Part shown: in pieces, positions 17,628-26,976 of the stretch | How positions within the stretch are numbered: position 1 is the stretch's first letter | How the letters are laid out: the number at the start of each line of letters is the position of its first letter | From: Coriobacterium glomerans PW2 | GTDB taxonomy: Bacteria; Actinomycetota; Coriobacteriia; Coriobacteriales; Coriobacteriaceae | NCBI RefSeq assembly: GCF_000195315.1 | Contig: NC_015389.1 | Location: 930,001 to 994,000 of the forward strand | Reading direction: 5' to 3' | DNA: 64,000 nt | Program-made: the position numbers and the translations under genes | The notes under the pieces: generated by a model | Databases searched by the model: none | What the model was told of the DNA's origin: nothing | What the model saw: the letters and a program-made list of their open reading frames with translations, nothing else

Positions 17628-20339
17628 ATGGAAGCGATGGAAAAAAGCTATGATCCCGCCGCTAGCGAGCCAGCGATTCTCCAACGCTGGCTTGCGAGCG
17701 ACAGCTATCTGCGACATCCCGGCAAAGGCGACTGCACGATCACTATCCCGCCGCCCAACGTCACCGGCATCCTGCATGCGGGCCATGCCCTCGATGACGC
17801 GATCCAAGACGCCATCGTGCGACAGGCTCGCATGCGCGGGCGCTCCACACGGTGGATCTTCGGGACCGATCACGCTGGAATCGCCACGCAGACCAGAGTC
17901 GACAAGAAGCTCAAGGAGGAGGGCGTCTCCCGTCTCGAGCTCGGGCGCGAGAAATTCATCGAGGCCTGCTGGGATTGGACCCGGGAATACGGCGGAATCA
18001 TCCAAGAGCAGATCAAGCGCATGGGATGCTCGGTCGATCTCGAGCACGAGCGCTTCACGATGGATGCGGACTACGCCCAAGCGGTGCGCCGCGTCTTCGT
18101 CGACTGGTACCGCGACGGTCTGATCTACCGCGGTCGCAGGATCGTGAACTGGTGCCCTTCCTGCAAGACGGCCATCTCCGATGATGAAGCCGAATACCAT
18201 GCCGAGGCGGGCCACCTCTGGTTGCTGCGCTACCCGCTCGCCGAGCCGGTTGAGGGAGTGGATCATATCGTGGTCGCCACCACCCGTCCGGAGACCATGC
18301 TCGGCGACACCGGCATCGCGGTGAGCCCGAAGGATCCTGCAAAGGCGGCGTTCGTCGGAGCCACCGTCGTGTTGCCGATCGTCGGCCGCAAGATCCCGAT
18401 CTTCGCGGACTACCACGTCGATCCCGGCTTCGGGACCGGCTATGTGAAAGTGACTCCCGCCCATGATCCGAACGATTACGCCATGGGCGAGGCGCACGGG
18501 CTGGAGAGCATCAACATCTTCGATGAGCGCGCGCGCGTCGTGGAGGGTTACGGCGAGTTCAGCGGACTCGATCGCGACGAGGCACGTGAGCGGATCGTCG
18601 CCTGGTTCTCAGAGCACGGCCTGCTCGAGCGCGTCGAGGATCATGAGCACTCCGTCATGCACTGCTATCGCTGCGATTCCTCTCTGGAGCCATGGCTGTC
18701 CGAGCAGTGGTTCGTGGCCGTCGATCGCCTCCGGGGTCCAGCCACCGAGGCTGTGACCTCAGGTGCCGTCACGTTTCATCCCAAGCGCTGGGAACAGACC
18801 TATCTCACATGGATGGCAGGGGTCAAAGACTGGTGCATCTCCCGGCAGCTGTGGTGGGGCCATCGCATTCCGGTGTTCTACTGCGAGGACTGCGGCTGGA
18901 CCGATGCGCTCATCGAGGACGTCGAGATATGCCCCGTCTGCGGCGGCCGGCACGTCCATCAGGACGAGAACGTGCTCGACACCTGGTTCTCCAGCCAGCT
19001 GTGGACCTTCGCGACCCAGGGCTGGCCGCAGACCCCCGAGGCACTTGAGGGACATCATCCGACCACCGCGCTCGTCACGGCGCGCGACATCATCGCCCTG
19101 TGGGTCGCCCGGATGATCATGAGCTCGCTGTATTTTCTCGGCGAGGTCCCGTTTCACGATGTCGTGATCTATCCCACGATACTGGCCGCCGACGGCAGTC
19201 GCATGTCGAAGTCGAAGGGCAACGGCGTCGACCCGATGGATCTCATCGAGCGCTACGGCGCCGATGCGATGCGCTTCAACCTGCTGTCGCTGTGCACGGG
19301 CAATCAAGACGTGCGCTTCGACGCTGAGTTCGATCCCAAGACCGGGGATTTCGTCCGCTCCGCTCGCACCGAGCAGGCTCGGGCCTTTGTCACCAAGATC
19401 TGGAACGCGAGTCGTTTTCTACTCCTGAACATGGATGGCTACACCCCCGGGCCCCCGGTCGCCGACACGGCCGCCGACGCATGGATCCTGTCGCGCCTCG
19501 CCAAGACGGCAGCCGCGGTGACCGACGGCATCGCCGGCTACGCGTTCGGTGACACGGCTCGCACGATCCACGGCTTCGTATGGAACGAGGTATGCGACTG
19601 GTACATCGAGGTCACCAAGACGAGGCTCAAAGATGTCTCCTCGCGGGCGCAGACGCAGAGAAACCTCATCTTCGTGCTCGATGTCTCCCTCAGGCTCCTG
19701 CATCCGCTCATGCCGTTTGTCACCGAGGCGATCTGGGGCTCCATGCCGGCCTCCTGGCTCGATTTCAGCCGGGACGGTCAGTCGCATGAACGCGCGGAGC
19801 AGCTCATGGATGCAGCATGGCCGGAACCCGAAGCGCTGTCCGCCTATATCGATGAGCGCTCGGAGCGCGCCTTCGAGCTGGCTCGCAGCGTCGTCGCAGC
19901 CGTCCGCTCCACACGCGCGCGCTATCGCCTCTCTCCGCGGGCAGCACTCGGGGTGCGTGTTCGGACACAGGTGCCGGCGGTTGCTGAGACCCTGCGCGAG
20001 CAAGCCGATTTCATCTGCGGCATCGCGGCGGTGAGAGATCTCGAGGTCTCTTCAGCCGACGGCTTTCATAAGCCGACGGGCTCTGTCACCGTCGTCGAGC
20101 CGGATTTTGACGTGCATGTCATCGTGGGTGATCTCGTGGATCTGGAAGCCGAGCGCCTCCGGCTCGCGCGCGAGATCGAGCGGGCGAGGGCGGATCTGGC
20201 CGGCGTCGAGCGGACGCTTTCAAATCAGGGTTTCATCTCGAAGGCCGCGCCCGAGATCGTCAGCCGCAAGCGGAACCGGGCCCGCGAGCTCACCGAGACG
20301 ATCCAGGGTCTTGTCGATCAGGCTCACGAGCTCGATTGA
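17628..20339 (+). CDS. valS: Valine--tRNA ligase
   Basis: 903 residues, normal for a class Ia enzyme. HIGH-like motif HAGH in PPPNVTGILHAGHALDD near residue 50, editing (CP1) domain with VVATTRPETMLGDT, zinc-binding pairs (CPSC, CEDC, CPVC), SRMSKSKGNGVDP (KMSKS), anticodon-binding helices and a C-terminal coiled coil (LEAERLRLAREIERARADL). Charges tRNA-Val and edits threonine. AAGGGG lies upstream of ATG 17628. The stop overlaps a possible TTG start of the next gene, indicating an operon with folate genes. Confidence 0.97.
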   Translation: MEAMEKSYDPAASEPAILQRWLASDSYLRHPGKGDCTITIPPPNVTGILHAGHALDDAIQDAIVRQARMRGRSTRWIFGTDHAGIATQTRVDKKLKEEGVSRLELGREKFIEACWDWTREYGGIIQEQIKRMGCSVDLEHERFTMDADYAQAVRRVFVDWYRDGLIYRGRRIVNWCPSCKTAISDDEAEYHAEAGHLWLLRYPLAEPVEGVDHIVVATTRPETMLGDTGIAVSPKDPAKAAFVGATVVLPIVGRKIPIFADYHVDPGFGTGYVKVTPAHDPNDYAMGEAHGLESINIFDERARVVEGYGEFSGLDRDEARERIVAWFSEHGLLERVEDHEHSVMHCYRCDSSLEPWLSEQWFVAVDRLRGPATEAVTSGAVTFHPKRWEQTYLTWMAGVKDWCISRQLWWGHRIPVFYCEDCGWTDALIEDVEICPVCGGRHVHQDENVLDTWFSSQLWTFATQGWPQTPEALEGHHPTTALVTARDIIALWVARMIMSSLYFLGEVPFHDVVIYPTILAADGSRMSKSKGNGVDPMDLIERYGADAMRFNLLSLCTGNQDVRFDAEFDPKTGDFVRSARTEQARAFVTKIWNASRFLLLNMDGYTPGPPVADTAADAWILSRLAKTAAAVTDGIAGYAFGDTARTIHGFVWNEVCDWYIEVTKTRLKDVSSRAQTQRNLIFVLDVSLRLLHPLMPFVTEAIWGSMPASWLDFSRDGQSHERAEQLMDAAWPEPEALSAYIDERSERAFELARSVVAAVRSTRARYRLSPRAALGVRVRTQVPAVAETLREQADFICGIAAVRDLEVSSADGFHKPTGSVTVVEPDFDVHVIVGDLVDLEAERLRLAREIERARADLAGVERTLSNQGFISKAAPEIVSRKRNRARELTETIQGLVDQAHELD

Positions 20340-20350
20340 GAAAGTCGGCC

Positions 20351-20998
20351 ATGCCTGGCGGCAGCGATTCGGTGCGCGCCGCGAAATGTGATCTTCGCAA
20401 GAGGCTCGTCCGGACCCGAGATGCGCGAGATCCCCTCGCTCGAGCGCGCACCGACGCCAGGATAGCAGAGACGCTCTTCAGTGACGAGATATGGCGGTGC
20501 GCCCAGATCGTCTACAGCTATGTCTCCATCGCATCGGAGGTCTCCACGCGATCGATCATCGCGCGCGCCTGGCAGTCGAACAAGCGAGTTCGCGTGCCGA
20601 GGTGCGAGCGGGGCACCTTGAGACTCAGCTGGCATGAGATCGGCTCCCTCGCCGAACTTGAGATCGGTGCGCTGGGCATACCCGAACCCGCCGTCCTCGA
20701 GCGGACCGGCTTCGATGCGCCCGAGGATGCAGGCTCCTGTTGCGGAATCAACGCCAGCTTGGCGATCGTTCCCGGTCTCGCGTTCGATCCTCATGGCAAC
20801 AGATTGGGCTATGGCGGGGGCTGCTATGATCGGTTTCTCGCTTCATTCGACGGGGTATCGGTCGGGCTGGCCCGCGAGACGCAGCTTCTTGCAAGCCTTG
20901 CGGAGATGGGCGTTGTGGAGACCCATGATGTGCCGGTCGAATACGTGGCCACCGAGCGCCGAATTCTGGCCGCTCGATCGGCCCGCTCAGATCTGTGA
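20351..20998 (+). CDS. 5-formyltetrahydrofolate cyclo-ligase
   Basis: About 215 residues. The N-terminal KCDLRKRL motif and the C-terminal PGLAFDPHGNRLGYGGGCYDRFL are those of the MTHFS/YgfA family, which converts 5-formyl-THF to 5,10-methenyl-THF using ATP. A TTG at 20336, overlapping the valS stop, would add five residues; ATG 20351 is preferred because GAGAAAG precedes it. It lies in a run valS - cyclo-ligase - HAD phosphatase - folC, so folate recycling is clustered here. Confidence 0.9.
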   Translation: MPGGSDSVRAAKCDLRKRLVRTRDARDPLARARTDARIAETLFSDEIWRCAQIVYSYVSIASEVSTRSIIARAWQSNKRVRVPRCERGTLRLSWHEIGSLAELEIGALGIPEPAVLERTGFDAPEDAGSCCGINASLAIVPGLAFDPHGNRLGYGGGCYDRFLASFDGVSVGLARETQLLASLAEMGVVETHDVPVEYVATERRILAARSARSDL

Positions 20999-21041
20999 TA
21001 CCATCCCCTCGGAGGAAAACGATCGGGTGCGAGGGACGGGC

Positions 21042-21725
21042 ATGAGCGAGGTATATGACGCGGTTCTGTTCGATATGGATGGAACGCTGCTCGACACGGA
21101 GCTGATGTCGCTCGTAACCTGGAATGACGTGGAGTCCGTGTTGGGCGTACGCGTATCCGAGGAGCTCGCACGCTCCTTCATTGGACTGGGGCGCTCATCG
21201 ATCTTGGAGCTTTTGCGTCTCGGGCTCGCCGGCTCGATCGACGGGCCCGGTCAACCGCGTGCCGAAGATGTGTTCGATGCGCACGCGCGCTGCTGGCGCG
21301 CCATGCGAGAGCGCGCGCCCATTCCGCTTAAAGGGGATGATCTCCCCGCGCTGCTCGGAGATCTGGTTCATCGCGGGGTCCGGCTCGCGGTCGCCTCCTC
21401 CTCCGAGCGATCGGCAGTCGAGGCGAATCTGAGGCGCGCGGGCATCCTTGGCTTCTTCGAAGCCCTGGTTTGCGGCGGGGAGGTCGGGTGCGGAAAGCCG
21501 AGTCCGGACATCTATCTCATGGCCGCGCATCAGGTGGGGACGGCACCGGCCCGCTGTCTGGTTGTCGAAGATTCTCCGCTTGGTGTCCGAGCGGGGGTGG
21601 CCGCCGGCATGGATACGGTGTTCGTGCCTGATCTCATAGCCGCCGATGACCAGACGCGCGCGGCGTGCATCGCCGTCTGTGAAAAGATCGATGATATCGG
21701 TGCCCTTTTCGCCCGATGCGGCTGA
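21042..21725 (+). CDS. HAD-superfamily phosphatase (beta-phosphoglucomutase-like)
   Basis: 227 residues. Motif I DMDGTLLDTE, motif II Ser in VASSSERS, the motif III lysine in GCGKPSPDIY and motif IV VEDSPLGVRAG form the full HAD catalytic set; a helical cap lies between motifs I and II. Likely a cytosolic sugar-phosphate or nucleotide phosphatase. ATG 21042 follows GAGGGACGGG; an in-frame GTG at 21027 is possible. Its place between two folate enzymes suggests a pterin or nucleotide substrate, but that is only context. Confidence 0.85.
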   Translation: MSEVYDAVLFDMDGTLLDTELMSLVTWNDVESVLGVRVSEELARSFIGLGRSSILELLRLGLAGSIDGPGQPRAEDVFDAHARCWRAMRERAPIPLKGDDLPALLGDLVHRGVRLAVASSSERSAVEANLRRAGILGFFEALVCGGEVGCGKPSPDIYLMAAHQVGTAPARCLVVEDSPLGVRAGVAAGMDTVFVPDLIAADDQTRAACIAVCEKIDDIGALFARCG

Positions 21726-21848
21726 GACCATCGGGGACGTTGACACGGGGCCGGCCGATATCGATCCGACCGACGAGAGGGGCGCGCCCAGCCGCGCGAT
21801 TCGCGCATCCGGCGCGCCCGATTCGAGATGAGCAGGAGATGAACTGTA

Positions 21849-23240
21849 TTGAGCGCATCGATCGCGCCAGATGAGGAGTCGGCTCGCTACGAGATTCCGT
21901 TCCGCGTCCCGAAGCTGAGCTATGAGCAGGCCCGCGCGCGAGCAGCGGATACCGGTCGCATATCGAGCGGTGCCACCCCGCTGCTCGAGACCGTCGTCGA
22001 TATGCTCGAGATGCTCGAGCGTCCCGATCGCCACCTGGCGTGCCTGCAGATCGCCGGTACGAACGGAAAGACCTCGACAGCTCGCTTCAGCGCAGCGATT
22101 CTCGCCGGCGAGGGAAAGCGCGCGGCACTGTATACATCTCCCGAGCTCGTGCGCGTCCCCGAGCGAATGGAAGTGTGCGGATCGGTGGTCTCAGACGACA
22201 TGTTCGCGCACGGTGTCTCGGCGGCGGTCGAGGCGGGAAGACGTGTCAACGCGGCTCGCAGCGCAGCGAACAAGCAGGAATACGTCATCACTCCCTTTGA
22301 TCTGCTCACGGTTGCCGCGCTCGTCATCTTCGCTCTCGAAGCCGTCGATGTCGCCGTGCTCGAGGTCGGCCTCGGCGGCAGATGGGATGCAACCAGCGCC
22401 ACGGATCCGGTGGCTGTCGCCATCACGGGCATCGGTCTCGATCACATGGGCATCCTGGGTGACACGCTCGCTGAGATCGCCGCAGAGAAAGCCGCCGTCG
22501 TGAAGCCCGGGCGGATCTGCGTTCTCGGAGAGGGTACCCATGAGGCCAGCGTCGAGCGCGTCATGGACGAGCGCTGTCGCTCCTGCGGCGTCGAGCCCCT
22601 GATCGCGAACCATGAGCTGCTGCATGCGCCGGAGCATCTGGGGGATTCCGTCGCGTTCTCGACGAGAACGGCCCGCTTCCTCTACCGCGTGAAGATGCCC
22701 AAGCCAATCTACCAGGCACAAAACGCAGCGACGGCCATCATGCTCGTCGAAGCTTATCTTGGTCGGCAGCTAGACGGCGAGCGGCTGGAGTCGAGTCTCG
22801 CGTCATGCCCTACTCCGGGTCGTTTCGATCTCATTCGAAGCCATCCGCTTCTGCTCGTCGACGCCTGTCATAATCCGCAGTCCTGCGAGGTGTTCGTCTC
22901 AGCGCTCGACGCGATCGAGGCGGATAAGCGATGTCGGCCGACATTGCTCATCGCCGCGCTCTCCGACAAGGATGTCGAAGGTGTCGCCGCCGCTCTCATC
23001 CCCGCGTTTCCCCGCGTTGCCGTCACCCAGACGAAGTCGAGTCGCGCCGTGCGCGCCTCGGATCTCGCCCGGATCGTGCGGTGCGAGCTCGAACGCGAGA
23101 ACCGCGACGAGCACGATCTCATTGGTGTCTTCCCAACGGTTCGTCACGCGTTGCGCGCGCTTTCGGATTCGGCATCATCCGTGGTCGCTGCTGGAACGAT
23201 CACGCTGGCCGGTGAGGTCGCAGGGATCGCGCGACGCTAG
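21849..23240 (+). CDS. folC: Folylpolyglutamate synthase / dihydrofolate synthase
   Basis: 463 residues from TTG 21849 (an ATG nine bases earlier is out of frame and stops quickly). Mur-ligase-type ATP loop IAGTNGKTSTARF, GLGGRWDATSA, GLDHMGILGDTLAEIAAEKA and the C-terminal DACHNPQSC are characteristic. It adds glutamate to dihydropteroate and to folates. The stop codon overlaps the stop of the convergent PHP gene by four bases. Confidence 0.93.
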   Translation: MSASIAPDEESARYEIPFRVPKLSYEQARARAADTGRISSGATPLLETVVDMLEMLERPDRHLACLQIAGTNGKTSTARFSAAILAGEGKRAALYTSPELVRVPERMEVCGSVVSDDMFAHGVSAAVEAGRRVNAARSAANKQEYVITPFDLLTVAALVIFALEAVDVAVLEVGLGGRWDATSATDPVAVAITGIGLDHMGILGDTLAEIAAEKAAVVKPGRICVLGEGTHEASVERVMDERCRSCGVEPLIANHELLHAPEHLGDSVAFSTRTARFLYRVKMPKPIYQAQNAATAIMLVEAYLGRQLDGERLESSLASCPTPGRFDLIRSHPLLLVDACHNPQSCEVFVSALDAIEADKRCRPTLLIAALSDKDVEGVAAALIPAFPRVAVTQTKSSRAVRASDLARIVRCELERENRDEHDLIGVFPTVRHALRALSDSASSVVAAGTITLAGEVAGIARR

Positions 23241-24076
23241 CGCAGCGGGTGAAAGACGGGCTCCATCCTCTCGAACGTGCACAGCTCGCTGAATCCCATC
23301 GCCTCCAACCTCCGAGCGACCAACGAAAGCCAGGATCCCAGATGCTCGGGTTTGTGCGAGTCGCTTCCGATGGTCAGGATGCGACCCCCGAGATCGCGGT
23401 AGAGCTCGAGGATCTCGGTCGAAGGTTGGAGGTCGTCAAGTCCATAGCGGAAAGACGAGGTGTTGACCTCGATTCCCTTTCCATCGGCGATCGCGCGCGA
23501 AAGGATCGCCGCGATGATATCGCGGTTTCTCTCGAAAGGCCAGGGTCCGGCCGAATCGTAGCGCCTGATGAGATCGAGATGGCCCAGGACCGAGTATCCG
23601 TCAAAGCGCTCCTGCACGCGCAGCATCTCCTCGTAGTAGGCCTCGTAACAGGCCCGACGACTCCGCTTCGCCTGAAACTCCCCGGTCCACAGCTCGAGAT
23701 TGTCGATCTGGTGAATCGACAGGATCACGAAGTCAAGAGAGCTGCGGTATCTCTCGACCAACTGAGCCGAGAACGCCGCCGTGCCGGTTTGGACACCGAG
23801 CTCGAGTCCGCAGCGCACGCGCAGATCAGGTGCGCATCGCTCGCGCATCCGCTGGATCTCGGGAAAGTAGCTCTTGTAATCGACATTCGTGATGGCCGTC
23901 CCGTTCTCGATGCGAGCGGACTCGGGATGGTCGAATTCGGGCTTGACGCCCGGGTCAACATGGTCGGTGAAGCAGATCTCGTCCAGATTGAGACGGAGCG
24001 CATCGCGGCAGATGTCTCGGACCGCATAGTTCGAGTCATCGCTGAACGCTGAGTGAACGTGGTAATCCGCCAGCAT
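23237..24076 (-). CDS. PHP-domain phosphatase, histidinol-phosphatase (HisJ)-like
   Basis: 279 residues from ATG 24076, preceded by GAGAGG; the frame is open 50 codons further upstream but that part lacks homology. PHP metal motifs: DYHVHSAFSDDS, FTDHVD, GLELGVQTG, ILSIHQID, GHLDLIRRYD and GSDSHKPEHLG. The arrangement is that of PHP-type histidinol phosphatases, the last-but-one phosphate removal in histidine synthesis, but no other his gene is nearby, so another phosphate ester is possible. Confidence 0.85.
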   Translation of the reverse strand: MLADYHVHSAFSDDSNYAVRDICRDALRLNLDEICFTDHVDPGVKPEFDHPESARIENGTAITNVDYKSYFPEIQRMRERCAPDLRVRCGLELGVQTGTAAFSAQLVERYRSSLDFVILSIHQIDNLELWTGEFQAKRSRRACYEAYYEEMLRVQERFDGYSVLGHLDLIRRYDSAGPWPFERNRDIIAAILSRAIADGKGIEVNTSSFRYGLDDLQPSTEILELYRDLGGRILTIGSDSHKPEHLGSWLSLVARRLEAMGFSELCTFERMEPVFHPLR

Positions 24077-24282
24077 GATGATCCTCTCTCGAGCAGCGTC
24101 CGACCTGCGACCGAGCGGTGGCACAATACTTGCCCGCGCACGCGAGCAGCCGCGCACGACGCAATGAATCACCATGATAGCGCAGAGCATCCGTCTGGTT
24201 CGTGTGCGCCGAGGCAAATTGGGCATACAATGATCATGTCGTCATTCACGTCGACAGCTCGGCTCAAGGAGGAGTAGGGTAC

Positions 24283-26277
24283 ATGGATCACAGCATCTTG
24301 TTTTCATCTGCACGCATCGGCTCGGTTCAGATCAAAAACCGCTATGTCATGGCGCCGATGGGTCCGCTCGGACTCTCAGACGCGGGTGGAGGTTGGAGTC
24401 AGCGCGGAATAGATTATTACGTCGCGCGTGCAAAGGGCGGCACGGGTCTGATCACGACCGGGGTCACCTTCTCCGACACCGACGTCGAGACTCACGGAGT
24501 GGGCAACGTCCCCCTCTCGACCTTCAATCCTCCGCAGTTCATCCGTACGAGTCGCGAGATGTGCGAGCGGGTGCACGCGTATGACGCAAAGATATTCTTG
24601 CAGATGTCCGCCGGATTCGGACGTGTGACGATTCCCGGGACCGTGGGAGACGCGCAGGCGGTCGCTCCGAGCGCGATCCCGCATCGCTGGCTTGACACGA
24701 CCTGCCGGCCTCTGCGCATATCAGAGGTCAGACGGATCGTCGAGTCGTTCGGTCAGGGTGCTCGAAACGCGCAGAAGGCGGGCTTCGACGGCGTCGAGAT
24801 CCATGCGGTGCACGAGGGCTATCTGCTCGATCAGTTCGCGATCTCCATGTTCAACCGACGCTCGGACGAGTACGGCGGCTCGCTTGAGAACCGTCTGCGC
24901 TTCGCGCGCGAGATCCTCGAGGAGATAAAGTCGCGCTGCGGCGCCGATTTCCCCGTCTCGTTGCGATTCAGCTTGAAGAGCATGATCAAGGACTGGCGCG
25001 ACGGAGCGCTGCCGGAGGAGACCTTCGAAGAGCGCGGACGCGACACCGAGGAGGGCATTCAGGCGGCTCGACTGCTCGAGTCCTTCGGCTACGATGCGCT
25101 CAGCTGCGACGTGGGAACCTATGACTCGTGGTGGTGGAACCATCCGCCGATGTATCAGAAAAAGGGCCTTTATCGTGCATTCTGCAAGGTCGTGAAGCAG
25201 GCTGTGAGCGTGCCGGTCATATGCGCGGGCCGCATGGACGATCCCGACGTGGCCGCCGCCGCGCTCTCAGAGGGCGACTGCGACATGATCGGACTGGGTC
25301 GTCCGCTTCTGGCTGATCCCGAGATCGTGAACAAGATTCGATCGAAAAGATTCGACCAGGTGCGCCCCTGTCTTTCGTGCCAAGAGGGCTGCATGGGCCG
25401 CATTCAACATTTTGCGGCATTGAGCTGCGCTGTGAACCCGCAGGCGGGACGCGAGAGCGACATGGCTCTGACGCCGCTTGTGGGCGCGCCGAAGCATGTC
25501 ATGATAATCGGCGGTGGCGTCGCGGGTTGCGAGGCGGCGCGTGTCCTGGCGCTGCGCGGCCACACTCCGGAGCTGTTCGAGCGCACCGAGCGGCTGGGCG
25601 GCAATCTCATTCCCGGTGGCGTCCCCGACTTCAAGGAGGACGACCACGCCCTGGCGGCTTGGTACGTGACCATGTTGGCTCAGCTCGGAGTTCCCGTGCA
25701 CCTGGGAAGCGAGATCACCTCGGAGATCGCCTCACGCGGTGATTTCGATGCGGTGATCGTAGCGACAGGGTCCGTGCCGAAGGTCTTCTCGCTCGGCGAC
25801 GATGAGCGCACCTTCACCGCGGCCCAAGTGCTTCTGGGAGAGCGCGATGCGGGCCGACGCGCCGCCGTGATCGGCGGCGGACTCGTCGGCTGCGAGCTGG
25901 CGCTGTGGCTCGCCATGAACGGTACGCATGTGACGATCGTCGAGGCCATGTCGAGGATTCTGGCCCTGAACGGGCCGCTGTGCTCCGCGAACAGGGATAT
26001 GCTCGAGCGGCTCGTGCCCTATAACGGGATCAGCGTCATCACGAGTGCGCAGGCGAAGAGCTACGCGGACGGAATCCTCACGGTGGAGACCTCTGATGGC
26101 GCACAGAAGCTGCCCTGCGACAGCGTGATCTTGTCAGTCGGCTATCGCGAGAACAATGCGCTCTACGAAAAGCTGGCATCGAGCGCGCCCGAGATATACC
26201 TTCTGGGCGACGCGCGACACGTCTCCAACATCATGTACGCGATCTGGGATGCTTTTGAGATCGCCAACCACATCTGA
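24283..26277 (+). CDS. Old-yellow-enzyme / 2-enoate reductase family NADH:flavin oxidoreductase
   Basis: 664 residues from ATG 24283, with AAGGAGGAG nine bases upstream. N-terminal TIM-barrel FMN domain (NRYVMAPMGPLG, GFDGVEIHAVHEGYLLDQF, RRSDEYGGSLENR), a 4Fe-4S cluster motif CLSCQEGCMGR ending in a later Cys (SCAVNPQAGRE), then FAD- and NAD(P)-binding Rossmann folds (IIGGGVAGCEAARVLALRG, VIGGGLVGCELALW). This is the 2,4-dienoyl-CoA reductase/BaiCD/enoate reductase architecture used by gut anaerobes to reduce C=C bonds. HAVHEGYLLDQF has His-Glu at the catalytic loop, as in enoate reductases. Substrate not inferable. A hairpin follows the stop. Confidence 0.92.
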   Translation: MDHSILFSSARIGSVQIKNRYVMAPMGPLGLSDAGGGWSQRGIDYYVARAKGGTGLITTGVTFSDTDVETHGVGNVPLSTFNPPQFIRTSREMCERVHAYDAKIFLQMSAGFGRVTIPGTVGDAQAVAPSAIPHRWLDTTCRPLRISEVRRIVESFGQGARNAQKAGFDGVEIHAVHEGYLLDQFAISMFNRRSDEYGGSLENRLRFAREILEEIKSRCGADFPVSLRFSLKSMIKDWRDGALPEETFEERGRDTEEGIQAARLLESFGYDALSCDVGTYDSWWWNHPPMYQKKGLYRAFCKVVKQAVSVPVICAGRMDDPDVAAAALSEGDCDMIGLGRPLLADPEIVNKIRSKRFDQVRPCLSCQEGCMGRIQHFAALSCAVNPQAGRESDMALTPLVGAPKHVMIIGGGVAGCEAARVLALRGHTPELFERTERLGGNLIPGGVPDFKEDDHALAAWYVTMLAQLGVPVHLGSEITSEIASRGDFDAVIVATGSVPKVFSLGDDERTFTAAQVLLGERDAGRRAAVIGGGLVGCELALWLAMNGTHVTIVEAMSRILALNGPLCSANRDMLERLVPYNGISVITSAQAKSYADGILTVETSDGAQKLPCDSVILSVGYRENNALYEKLASSAPEIYLLGDARHVSNIMYAIWDAFEIANHI

Positions 26278-26283
26278 GGCCGG

Positions 26284-26330
26284 GCATCTCGCGTCGAGCT
26301 GCCCCGGCTCGCGCGAGATGCGCGTTCGTT
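26284..26330 (+). terminator. Terminator-like hairpin after enoate reductase
   Basis: GCATCTCGCG (26284-26293) pairs with CGCGAGATGC (26312-26321), with an inner GAGC/GCTC stem; a modest T-rich stretch (GTTCGTTTCTT) follows. Confidence 0.5.
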
Positions 26331-26497
26331 TCTTGGAGAGCCTGTCTCAGCTGGCGTCGCGAGCGTCGGTGCGCTATGGTGTCTCAGGTGGTTTGACCCG
26401 GCGCATCTTTTCGCCGTCGGGCCACGGCTTCGGGGGTCGGAGCGCCGCAACCGGTTCGATTTGATTTCGCGCCGTACGGACTGAAGGGGTTGTCTGC

Positions 26498-26929
26498 ATG
26501 CAACAGTACGCGAAAGAACTCATGTCGCCTCAGATCATGGCGGTCATCTACCTGTTCATCGGATTCATCATCGCGATCTATCTGCTTTCGATCGTCTACG
26601 TCGTCATTGACGCCCGCCGACGCGGTGTCGAGATGTATTGGCTGTGGGGATTCATCGCCATCGTCCCGTTTGCCGGCATCGTCGCCTATCTCGTGTTGCG
26701 GCCGAGCACGTTTCTCGCGGATCGCGAGGAGCAGAGGCTCGACGTCGCTCTCCGCGAGCGGCAGCTCGCCCAGTACGGGTCATGTCCGCAGTGCGGAGCT
26801 CCGATCGAAAAGGACTTCATCGTCTGCCCCGTGTGCAACACGCAGGTCAGAAATGTGTGCCCGTCATGCAAGCGGCCGCTGGATGCGAACTGGAAGGTTT
26901 GCCCCTACTGCAGGACGCATATCAAATAG
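26498..26929 (+). CDS. Membrane protein with double zinc ribbon
   Basis: 143 residues. Two hydrophobic helices (about 12-35 and 45-65), the first pair resembling the PLDc_N helical hairpin (YVVIDARRRGVEMYWLWGF), then a cytoplasmic double zinc ribbon with four CxxC knuckles (CPQCG, CPVCN, CPSCK, CPYCR). The ribbon may bind nucleic acid or protein; no enzyme motif is present. GAAGGGGT precedes the ATG. It is 47 bases upstream of thrS, so possibly cotranscribed. Function unknown. Confidence 0.75.
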   Translation: MQQYAKELMSPQIMAVIYLFIGFIIAIYLLSIVYVVIDARRRGVEMYWLWGFIAIVPFAGIVAYLVLRPSTFLADREEQRLDVALRERQLAQYGSCPQCGAPIEKDFIVCPVCNTQVRNVCPSCKRPLDANWKVCPYCRTHIK

Positions 26930-26976
26930 GACAGATCCCGTGATTCGCGTCACGACGGTCCGGAAGGGAATCGCAT